A stretch of 6,778 nt of DNA from an uncultured Flammeovirgaceae bacterium. GTDB taxonomy: Bacteria > Bacteroidota > Bacteroidia > Cytophagales > Cyclobacteriaceae. Below the pieces are notes generated by a model. The model did no database searches. It saw only the letters and a list, made by a program, of their open reading frames with translations, and had not been told where the DNA came from. A program made the translations under genes and the position numbers. Below, piece by piece: positions 1-5,259 of the stretch (the stretch's first letter is position 1; each line of letters begins with the position of its first letter). The stretch spans positions 1-6,778 of the forward strand of contig CAMLLI010000239.1 in assembly GCA_946480685.1 (NCBI GenBank), in the 5' to 3' direction.

Positions 1-282
1 CGGAAATGAAGCAACAGATTTAGCAGCTCTGCGTGTATCTACATCGCACAGGTAGGCAATTTCTGCTTTACCGCTTTTTGCAAAGCTTGCTATATCGCTT
101 TCACCTTTACCGCCTACACCTATACCGGCAACGTAAAGCTTATCGCTGGGAGCACGATAACCTTTACCGCCCAGCACGAAGCGTGGCAGAATGGTAAATG
201 CAGCGGCTGTCATTCCTGCATTCTTGATAAAATTTCTCCGGGAGAGATCGGTGGTTGGAGGAGTTGATTTTTTCAGTGGCAT
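1..282 (-). CDS. Gfo/Idh/MocA family oxidoreductase, Tat-exported, N-terminal part only
   Basis: Only the first 94 codons lie in the window; the gene runs off the left edge. I see a twin-arginine signal: Ser14-Arg15-Arg16-Asn-Phe-Ile-Lys (residues 14-20), then a hydrophobic stretch rich in Ala, Phe and Leu up to about residue 37. The mature part begins with a 'PSDKLYVAGIGVGGKG' stretch (45-60). It contains the Gly53-x-Gly55-x-x-Gly58 dinucleotide-binding loop, followed by 'AYLCDVD' (76-82) at the end of the second Rossmann strand. This is the pattern of secreted Gfo/Idh/MocA oxidoreductases, which use tightly held NAD(P) to oxidise or reduce sugars and related polyols. The C-terminal substrate domain is not visible, so the substrate cannot be given. 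The ATG at 282 puts the RR motif near the N-terminus as expected. It lies downstream of the GMC/subunit-3 pair on the same strand, but behind a hairpin, so it may have its own promoter. Family call is firm; function is inference. Confidence 0.88.
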   Translation of the reverse strand, partial: MPLKKSTPPTTDLSRRNFIKNAGMTAAAFTILPRFVLGGKGYRAPSDKLYVAGIGVGGKGESDIASFAKSGKAEIAYLCDVDTRRAAKSVASFP

Positions 283-340
283 CTCGTCTGTTGGATTTGG
301 GTTAAATGATTGTATCGGTATAGCTGCACTATAGTTCTTT

Positions 341-353
341 ATAGCCCCGCTAT
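341..353 (-). repeat. Small hairpin ATAGC-CCC-GCTAT
   Basis: A perfect 5-bp inverted repeat around a CCC loop lies just downstream, in minus-strand transcription, of the larger hairpin at 364-397. It may reinforce termination after the subunit-3 gene or be incidental; the stem is short. Confidence 0.3.
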
Positions 354-363
354 TTATTAATCA

Positions 364-397
364 GGCTTCGCCATATATAGGTATATATAGCGAAGCC
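364..397 (-). terminator. Possible terminator hairpin after the subunit-3 gene
   Basis: GGCTTCGC (364-371) pairs perfectly with GCGAAGCC (390-397). After one mismatch, the AT-rich interior (373-378 with 383-388) can extend the stem towards a very short loop. The structure begins 8 bases after the stop codon at 406-408, where a transcript end would be expected. The downstream side is AT-rich (TGATTAATAAATA on the minus strand) but has no clean run of T, so this is not a textbook intrinsic terminator. It separates the GMC/subunit-3 pair from the Gfo/Idh/MocA gene and could be a partial terminator or a 3'-end stabiliser. Confidence 0.55.
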
Positions 398-405
398 CGG
401 AGTAA

Positions 406-1065
406 TTACGCATTATCAAATTTTACACTGATCTCCAAAGTACGGTCATCATACTTCAAACCGTATTGATCCAGTACATCCTGCGGAACACCATCCCACT
501 GGTTAGGTCGGTTACCAACATAGCCCAGGTCTTTTATTCCGATCTTGCTGGTAAAAAATCCGCATGCTGTTAAATCGCGCATCGTATTGAAGAAAGCGAC
601 ACCTTGTCGCAATTCAGGTTTTGCCTGTTCAGGATACGCTATATCATCTACTATTTCAATTTGTTGTTGTGATGAGCACGAAACAAAGTCGGCATCGAAC
701 CGCTTCATACTTTGCACATCAAGCCATTTTATACCTCCGCGTATCGGTATCTGGTATTCAGGTTTATCTTTTACTATAAATTCGATGAAGTCAGGTACAC
801 CTGCTTCAGAAGCACTGCCCGATACTTCATCTTTTGGAATGATGATGTCCGAAAGTACGGTGATGGTTTTTATCTCATGCTCATCGAAGAATTTTTCAGC
901 ATTAAGTTTTTGTTCGCGCACCTGTTCGGCCGCGTAACGATCAATGGTTAAACCTTTCGGTGCTTCAACCACTTCCTTCTTGTCTTCAGGTTTACATGCC
1001 TGAAAGAGTAAGCCCGCGCCAGCCGTACTAACGGCAAGTGTTTTTAAATATTTTCTTCTATCCAT
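406..1065 (-). CDS. Gluconate 2-dehydrogenase subunit 3 family Tat lipoprotein (small subunit of GMC dehydrogenase)
   Basis: Small partner subunit of the GMC dehydrogenase encoded just upstream. The N-terminus reads MDRRKYLKTLAV, a twin-arginine-like motif (Arg3-Arg4, then Tyr-Leu-Lys). A hydrophobic Ala/Gly/Leu segment follows, ending in 'LLFQAC' with Cys24 at a lipobox-like position. This suggests Tat export followed by lipid attachment, although Phe at -3 is not ideal for a lipobox. The body has family features: 'TVLSDIIIPKD' near the start of the mature domain and, towards the C-terminus, 'TACGFFTSKIGIKDLGYVGN'. In characterised FAD glucose dehydrogenase and glucoside 3-dehydrogenase complexes, this subunit carries the signal peptide and takes the folded catalytic subunit through the Tat system. 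I chose the ATG at 1065 (219 aa); a GTG three codons upstream (1074) is possible but puts extra residues before the RR motif. The gene starts 66 bp after the GMC stop codon, consistent with one operon. Confidence 0.85.
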   Translation of the reverse strand: MDRRKYLKTLAVSTAGAGLLFQACKPEDKKEVVEAPKGLTIDRYAAEQVREQKLNAEKFFDEHEIKTITVLSDIIIPKDEVSGSASEAGVPDFIEFIVKDKPEYQIPIRGGIKWLDVQSMKRFDADFVSCSSQQQIEIVDDIAYPEQAKPELRQGVAFFNTMRDLTACGFFTSKIGIKDLGYVGNRPNQWDGVPQDVLDQYGLKYDDRTLEISVKFDNA

Positions 1066-1131
1066 GACGTACACGGTTTATGGGCTTCTATAGTATAAGA
1101 CAGATATCCTGTAAGAAACCCTTAATTGATT

Positions 1132-2877
1132 TTAGAGATTTTGCTTTTTCATTTCTTCAATAATATACTCGGAAGCACGCATTGAGAGTGCAAGGATGGT
1201 CCACGTAGGATTTTTATCAGCCTGCGATACGAACGGACCTCCATCGACAACGAATAAATTTTTAACCTCGTGTGCCTGGTTGTATTTATTGACTACTGAT
1301 TTTTTCGGATCATCTCCCATACGGGTGGTACCAACTTCGTGGATTATGCGTCCCGGTGCTTCAAGACCATAATTTGTATCAGCACCGGCTTTGCCCCACG
1401 TTACTTCCGCGCCCATCTTGTGAATGATCTCTTCGAAAGTTTCCTGCATGTGCTTGGCCTGTTTGATCTCCTGGTCACTCCATTTATAGTGGAAGCGTAA
1501 CACAGGTATACCATATTTATCTACGACAGTCGGATCGATCTCGCAGTAATTATCTTCGCGTGCAATCGCTTCACCGCGACCAGCCATACCAAATGTAGCA
1601 CCGTAGAAATAGCGATAGTCATCTTTCAATGCAGCACCATATCCTCCGGCTTGCTTTTTCTTCCCGTCACGTCCTGCATATTTACCGTTGATGCTATCCA
1701 TACCAAAACCAAAACCATAGCTTGGCATATCCATACCACCCCAGTATTCAATGTGATAACCGCGGGCGAAGTCGAGCTTCTTGTTATCGAGCCACCACGG
1801 AGTATATACGTGCATACCTCCGACACCATCTTCATTATAGCGCTTGCGTCCTACGAGCTTCGGCAGAAAACCGCCCATTGCAGAACCGGTAGAGTCATGC
1901 AGATATTTACCCACTACGTTGCTGCCATTAGCTAGTCCGTTGGGTGTGCGCGATGATTTGGAGTTGAGTAACAAGCGTGCAGATTCGCAGGCGCTCGCAG
2001 CGAGTATTACTATCTTGGCTTTCACGGTATACTCCTGCATATCATCTTTATTCACGAATGAGACACCGGTTGCTATACCTTCATCGTTGGTTATTACTTC
2101 ACGTGCCATGGCATTCGGTATAACATCAACGTTGCCGGTTGCTATAGCAGGCTTCACGAGAACAGACGAAGAAGAGAAGTCGGCATATACCGTACAGCCG
2201 CGATTACACTGCGAACAGAAGAAACATGCACCGCGCTCTTTATTGCCTGGCAGCGGCCTTGTGAGTATAGATAGTCGCGAAGGAATTACCGGTACACCTA
2301 ATGATGTAGCAGCATCCTTAATGAACAATTCATGCAGACGCGGTTTCGGCGGAGGCAGAAATATACCATTCGGTTCGTTCGGCAGATTTTCTTTCGAACC
2401 AAACACACCGATGAGCTGATCCACTTTATCGTAGTAAGGCGCTACATCTTCATAGCTGATCGGCCAGTCATCACCAAGTCCGTCAATACTTCTGTGTTTG
2501 AAATCTTTCGGACCAAAGCGCAATGAAATTCTTCCCCAGTGATTGGTGCGACCGCCCAGCATGCGCGAGCGGAACCAGTCGAACTGCGTACCATCTTTGT
2601 GTGTATAGGGCTCGCCTTCGAGCTCCCAGCTTCCATAGGCTGCATCAAAATCTCCGAAGCCGCGATAATATGTAGACGCGCCTCTGCGTGGAGATTCCCA
2701 CGGCCATTTTAATTGCATTACATTTTTAGCAGGATCGTACATCGGTCCCGCTTCGATCAATACTACTTTTACTCCGGCATTCGCCAGGGTATATGCAGCC
2801 ATTCCACCACCAGCTCCAGAACCAACAATGCAGACATCGTATGATTTTGAAGTCTCTTTAATTTGAAATTTGGGCAT
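1132..2877 (-). CDS. GMC family FAD-dependent oxidoreductase (periplasmic sugar dehydrogenase-type catalytic subunit)
   Basis: This 581-aa flavoprotein probably oxidises a sugar or sugar-like alcohol and passes electrons to a membrane acceptor. The N-terminal FAD-binding loop is 'DVCIVGSGAGGGMAAY' (14-29), with the strand-2 acidic end 'VVLIEAG' (38-44). 'GGRTNHWGRISLRF' (108-121) is the second FAD-contact segment typical of bacterial GMC dehydrogenases. The C-terminal domain has 'IIHEVGTTRMGDD' (511-523) with the likely catalytic His513, and 'NPTWTILALSMRASEYI' with Asn556 as its partner. Four cysteines, Cys218, Cys221, Cys224 and Cys228, form a CxxCxxCxxxC cluster. It is reminiscent of the [3Fe-4S] site in the catalytic subunit of direct-electron-transfer FAD glucose dehydrogenase, but cluster binding here is inference. 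There is no signal peptide, so export probably depends on the Tat-bearing partner downstream. The ATG at 2877 places the FAD motif at the usual distance. Substrate is unknown; glucose or a glucoside (3-keto formation) is plausible by family context only. Confidence 0.92.
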   Translation of the reverse strand: MPKFQIKETSKSYDVCIVGSGAGGGMAAYTLANAGVKVVLIEAGPMYDPAKNVMQLKWPWESPRRGASTYYRGFGDFDAAYGSWELEGEPYTHKDGTQFDWFRSRMLGGRTNHWGRISLRFGPKDFKHRSIDGLGDDWPISYEDVAPYYDKVDQLIGVFGSKENLPNEPNGIFLPPPKPRLHELFIKDAATSLGVPVIPSRLSILTRPLPGNKERGACFFCSQCNRGCTVYADFSSSSVLVKPAIATGNVDVIPNAMAREVITNDEGIATGVSFVNKDDMQEYTVKAKIVILAASACESARLLLNSKSSRTPNGLANGSNVVGKYLHDSTGSAMGGFLPKLVGRKRYNEDGVGGMHVYTPWWLDNKKLDFARGYHIEYWGGMDMPSYGFGFGMDSINGKYAGRDGKKKQAGGYGAALKDDYRYFYGATFGMAGRGEAIAREDNYCEIDPTVVDKYGIPVLRFHYKWSDQEIKQAKHMQETFEEIIHKMGAEVTWGKAGADTNYGLEAPGRIIHEVGTTRMGDDPKKSVVNKYNQAHEVKNLFVVDGGPFVSQADKNPTWTILALSMRASEYIIEEMKKQNL

Positions 2878-2932
2878 AGAAAAGGTTAAGATTTAAACTA
2901 AATGTAAATCTTTCCCCGCTAAATGCTACTTG

Positions 2933-3202
2933 TTATTTCTGTTTACTTGGCGATTTATGATGATGATCGGTGATGTTGGGCTGTGTGTTTTTAGGCACGG
3001 GATCGTAACCATGTGTTCCCCACGGATGGCAGCGTGCTATTCGTTTCATGCCGAGCCAGATGCCTTTCAATACGCCCCACTCCTGGATGGCTTCAATAGT
3101 ATATTGTGAGCAGGAGGGAGTATGCCTGCAGTTGGATCCCAACAACGGTGAAATGCTTAGCTGGTAAAAGCGAATGGGCAATATGAAAATTTTGCGAAGC
3201 AC
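2933..3202 (-). CDS. yidD: Membrane protein insertion efficiency factor YidD
   Basis: YidD is a small inner-membrane-associated protein thought to assist YidC-dependent insertion of membrane proteins. The 89-aa sequence fits the family closely. It has an amphipathic N-terminal helix followed by '[20 protein letters not shown]' (10-29), then '[18 protein letters not shown]' (30-47), then '[17 protein letters not shown]' (54-70). Cys25, Cys31 and Cys58 are the three conserved cysteines. The tail after residue 70 is polar and His/Lys-rich, as is usual for the variable C-terminus. The start at 3202 is GTG, chosen because it gives the standard N-terminus (residues 1-10 '[10 protein letters not shown]'); no in-frame ATG lies between it and the upstream stop. 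In many genomes yidD sits beside rnpA and yidC; here it follows cysS, 90 bp downstream, with a long inverted repeat in the gap. It is followed by the GMC gene 55 bp further on. Confidence 0.95.
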   Translation of the reverse strand: MLRKIFILPIRFYQLSISPLLGSNCRHTPSCSQYTIEAIQEWGVLKGIWLGMKRIARCHPWGTHGYDPVPKNTQPNITDHHHKSPSKQK

Positions 3203-3220
3203 TTCTTTTGATTTGGACAG

Positions 3221-3275
3221 ATATACTTCATCCTACCTGTTTTCATTTGAGAAAAGTTGTCGGGATGAAGTATAT
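3221..3275. repeat. Perfect 13-bp inverted repeat between cysS and yidD
   Basis: ATATACTTCATCC (3221-3233) is the exact reverse complement of GGATGAAGTATAT (3263-3275), with a 29-base spacer. Inside the spacer, TTTTC (3240-3244) can pair with GAAAA (3251-3255), giving a second stem. On the minus strand the structure begins 17 bases after the cysS stop codon and ends 18 bases before the yidD GTG start. There is no T-run after it, so a simple intrinsic terminator is unlikely. It could be an mRNA processing or stability hairpin, a control element for yidD translation, or a dispersed palindromic repeat. Confidence 0.7.
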
Positions 3276-3292
3276 TATATACTATCGTTTCA

Positions 3293-4795
3293 TTATTCAA
3301 TTGTAAAGTTTATTTCTCCGTCTTTGCCGTCTTTCAACTGCACGCCCAGTTGTTTCAGGTCATCGCGTATTTTATCGGAGAGTGCATAATTTTTATCCAC
3401 TCTCGCTTTTTTGCGCAGGTCGATCAACACATTGATAACACCGCTCAGCAATTCATGGTTGTGCTCTTCTTCTTCGCGAAGACCGAGTACATCTTCCATC
3501 ATCTGTACATAGGCATTTTTAAACGTGTTGAAAGTTTCTTCACTGATGTTCTTCAGTGAAAGATTTCCCGATTTAAAATCGTTGATGCGCGCAGACATTT
3601 CAAACAACGCTGCCAGTGTTTTGGCTGTGTTGAAATCATCGCTCATGTTACTATAGCATGCATCAACCATTTTCAGAAGGTCATCGCGCAGTTCTGCGTT
3701 ATCAGATCCGCCCGTGTACTCAAGCTTCTTGACTGTGCCTAAGGCATTGGACAATTTTCTGAATCCTTTTTCAGCAGCATTCAATGCTTCATTCGAAAAA
3801 TCAAGCGTGCTTGAGTAATGCGATTGCAGCATAAAGAAACGTACCGTCATCGGGCCGAATCCTTTTTCAAGAAGCGGGTGATCTCCGCTAAACAACTGGC
3901 GTGGTAAAAATGAGTTGCCTAATGATTTACTCATCTTCTGTCCGTTTACTGTCAGCATGTTGGAATGCAGCCAGTAATTAACCGGTTGTTTACCGTTGGC
4001 ACCTACTGCTTGAGCGATCTCACATTCGTGATGAGGAAATTTCAGATCCATACCACCACCGTGAATATCAAAAGTCTCACCGAGGTATTTTGTACTCATC
4101 ACTGTGCACTCAATGTGCCATCCGGGAAATCCTATACTCCAGGGTGAAGGCCAGCGCATGATGTGATATGGAGATGCTTTCTTCCATAACGCGAAATCAA
4201 TCTTGTTACGTTTCTCATCCTGACTGTCTAGCTTTCTTCCACTTTCAATCAGGTCTTCTATAACACGACCGGAAAGTATACCATAGTTGTGCTGGGTGTG
4301 ATACTTCAGCACATCGAAATATACCGACCCGTTCACTTCGTACGCTAAACCTTTGTCGATAAGGTTCTTTGTGATTTCAATCTGTTCAACAAGATGTCCG
4401 GTAGCAGAAGGCTCGATGCTGGGAGGGAGGATGTTGAATTGGCGCATCACTTCATGAAAACCTTCGGTATAGTGCTTCACCACTTCCATCGGTTCCAGTT
4501 GTTCAACGCGCGCTTTCTTCGCGATCTTGTCTTCGCCTTCATCAGCATCATTCTCCAGGTGGCCAACATCGGTTATGTTACGCACGTAGCGTACTTTATA
4601 GCCAAGGTGCCGGAAATATCGCGATACAATATCGAAGGTGAGAAAGGTTCTCACGTTTCCGAGATGCACATCGTTGTATACCGTTGGTCCGCACACATAC
4701 ATACCGATGTGACCGGGGTTAACGGGTTTGAAGACTTCTTTTTTGCCTCCGAGGGAGTTGGACAAATGAACCGGATATTTTTCGTAAAGCGCCAT
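3293..4795 (-). CDS. cysS: Cysteinyl-tRNA synthetase
   Basis: This class I aminoacyl-tRNA synthetase charges tRNA-Cys with cysteine in the cytoplasm, using ATP. From the ATG at 4795 it is 500 aa and starts MALYEKYPVHLSNSLGGKKE. The catalytic core shows 'MYVCGPTVYNDVHLGNVRTF' (32-51), containing Cys35 (zinc ligand) and the HIGH-type signature HLGN (44-47). 'GFPGWHIECTVMS' (222-234) holds Cys230. 'HGGGMDLKFPHHECEIAQ' (245-262) holds His255 and Glu259, completing the zinc site that discriminates cysteine. The second signature KMSKS is at 287-291 in 'NGQKMSKSLGNS'. The C-terminal part (about 330-500) is the helical DALR-type anticodon region, ending in a Lys/Asp-rich tail. The reading frame is open for 19 more codons upstream (to 4852), but that extension is hydrophobic and unlike the family, so the internal ATG is preferred. 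It is the first gene of the leftward block, with the regulatory gap to its right. Confidence 0.97.
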   Translation of the reverse strand: MALYEKYPVHLSNSLGGKKEVFKPVNPGHIGMYVCGPTVYNDVHLGNVRTFLTFDIVSRYFRHLGYKVRYVRNITDVGHLENDADEGEDKIAKKARVEQLEPMEVVKHYTEGFHEVMRQFNILPPSIEPSATGHLVEQIEITKNLIDKGLAYEVNGSVYFDVLKYHTQHNYGILSGRVIEDLIESGRKLDSQDEKRNKIDFALWKKASPYHIMRWPSPWSIGFPGWHIECTVMSTKYLGETFDIHGGGMDLKFPHHECEIAQAVGANGKQPVNYWLHSNMLTVNGQKMSKSLGNSFLPRQLFSGDHPLLEKGFGPMTVRFFMLQSHYSSTLDFSNEALNAAEKGFRKLSNALGTVKKLEYTGGSDNAELRDDLLKMVDACYSNMSDDFNTAKTLAALFEMSARINDFKSGNLSLKNISEETFNTFKNAYVQMMEDVLGLREEEEHNHELLSGVINVLIDLRKKARVDKNYALSDKIRDDLKQLGVQLKDGKDGEINFTIE

Positions 4796-4944
4796 AGCGT
4801 AAAAAAGTGGGCCGAAAATAACGTATTTAACAGATATAATACGATAAAGCACATCCCCGAGAAGGCCCGTTATAAGTTTTTTAACAATTGGATGGCATTA
4901 ATTTTTGTGCCGGGAAGTGTCGGGATATTTCCATGAACGGTTTC

Positions 4945-4958
4945 CGAAAACGTTTTCG
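4945..4958. promoter_or_regulatory. Palindromic operator candidate CGAAAACGTTTTCG
   Basis: This is a perfect 14-bp palindrome with a central CG, matching the general form of LacI-family operators. The same core, AAACGTTT, recurs twice about 167 bp further right, which supports a shared regulator. The regulator gene is not in the window. The site lies roughly midway between cysS and the receptor gene, so it could act on either, or pair with the right-hand sites through a DNA loop. Confidence 0.6.
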
Positions 4959-5068
4959 TTTAATTCCTTGCTTTATTTTTTAATATTATTGAGCTTAGCA
5001 ATACGTTTCATTTCCCCCACATTTTCTTAAAAATCTCACTTAATCCACTATTTCATGCAAAACTCTAC

Positions 5069-5080
5069 TTTCCATGGAAA
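5069..5080. repeat. Perfect 12-bp palindrome TTTCCATGGAAA
   Basis: A complete dyad lying 35 bp before the tandem AAACGTTT sites. Its core differs from the other operators, so if it binds a protein it is probably a different one. It may be chance in AT-rich DNA. Confidence 0.35.
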
Positions 5081-5090
5081 ACGGCAGAAC

Positions 5091-5102
5091 AAACGCTTTC
5101 AC
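5091..5102. promoter_or_regulatory. Degenerate operator-like site AAACGCTTTCAC
   Basis: It matches AAACGTTTTCAC at 5115-5126 in 11 of 12 bases and lies exactly 24 bp from it, on the same face of the helix as a multiple of the 12-bp spacing between the two strong sites. It may be a weaker copy of the same regulator site. Without the perfect dyad, the call is tentative. Confidence 0.35.
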
Positions 5103-5110
5103 TATCGAAA

Positions 5111-5138
5111 TCGTAAACGTTTTCACAAACGTTTACGA
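5111..5138. promoter_or_regulatory. Tandem AAACGTTT operators forming a larger inverted repeat
   Basis: Two sites, CGTAAACGTTTTCA (5112-5125) and CACAAACGTTTACG (5124-5137), each carry the palindromic core AAACGTTT; their centres are 12 bp apart. Together they form a larger dyad: TCGTAAACG (5111-5119) is the exact reverse complement of CGTTTACGA (5130-5138). The layout suggests cooperative binding of two dimers of a LacI-type regulator. The position, 122-149 bp before the receptor start codon, fits control of the susC-like gene. Confidence 0.65.
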
Positions 5139-5146
5139 AACTATTT

Positions 5147-5172
5147 TTAATTCTTTGTGATAGAAGAATTAA
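5147..5172. promoter_or_regulatory. 9-bp inverted repeat TTAATTCTT / AAGAATTAA
   Basis: TTAATTCTT (5147-5155) and AAGAATTAA (5164-5172) are perfect reverse complements around the 8-base spacer TGTGATAG. The element sits just downstream of the tandem AAACGTTT sites. It could be a binding site for a second dimeric regulator or a stem-loop in the 5' untranslated leader of the receptor mRNA. It is not followed by a T-run, so it is not an obvious terminator. Confidence 0.45.
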
Positions 5173-5187
5173 CGGAATTTTTATTTT

Positions 5188-5205
5188 CGAATGATGCATG
5201 ATTCG
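5188..5205. repeat. Near-perfect 18-bp palindrome around ATGCAT
   Basis: CGAAT-G-ATGCAT-G-ATTCG is symmetric in 16 of 18 positions, the two G bases being the mismatches. It lies 54 bp before the receptor start codon, where a promoter or leader would be, so a regulatory role is possible but unproven. Confidence 0.35.
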
Positions 5206-5259
5206 GAATAATGTTTTGTGCATCGATTTTTAACCAAATCAATTAACCCAAATCTATCT

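Larger units (their letters stand above)
4796..5259. promoter_or_regulatory. Divergent intergenic regulatory region between cysS and the susC-like gene
   Basis: This 464-bp gap has no convincing gene. It must hold the promoters for leftward cysS and rightward susC-like transcription. The cysS-proximal third (4796-4930) shows no clear operator. On the minus strand it has TATATCTG, one mismatch from the Bacteroidota -7 element TAnnTTTG, but no matching -33 TTG at proper spacing, so I do not call a promoter there. From 4935 to 5205 the DNA is AT-rich and full of palindromes, listed separately, most centred on AAACGTTT. The final 50 bases before the receptor ATG are A/T-rich without a Shine-Dalgarno sequence, as is usual in Bacteroidota. 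Exact transcription starts cannot be given from sequence alone. Confidence 0.75.

Noticed and set aside
545..937. Plus-strand ORFs of 60-190 codons overlapping the minus-strand genes, such as this one and those at 1844-2419 and 4394-4936
   Set aside because: They lie antisense to well-supported genes and their translations show no recognisable domain; they are shadows of the real coding frames.
1066..1074. GTG start three codons upstream for the subunit-3 gene
   Set aside because: The ATG at 1065 places the twin-arginine motif right at the N-terminus; the GTG adds only Met-Tyr-Val and has no supporting signal.
2888..2912. 8-bp inverted repeat AAGATTTA / TAAATCTT between yidD and the GMC gene
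   Set aside because: All but AT-only pairing, weak, and placed just before the GMC start codon rather than after a gene with a T-run; not called a terminator.
4796..4852. N-terminal extension of cysS by 19 codons
   Set aside because: The extra residues are hydrophobic and not part of the family; the ATG at 4795 gives the standard CysRS N-terminus.
5055..5150. A 31-codon plus-strand ORF encoding a very Arg/Lys/His-rich peptide with KRFH twice
   Set aside because: Its basic, repetitive composition follows directly from the AAACGTTT-type operator repeats it overlaps (AAACGCTTTCAC and AAACGTTTTCAC both read Lys-Arg-Phe-His). There is no ribosome-binding signal, so I treat it as a by-product of the operators rather than a gene, although a leader peptide cannot be excluded.
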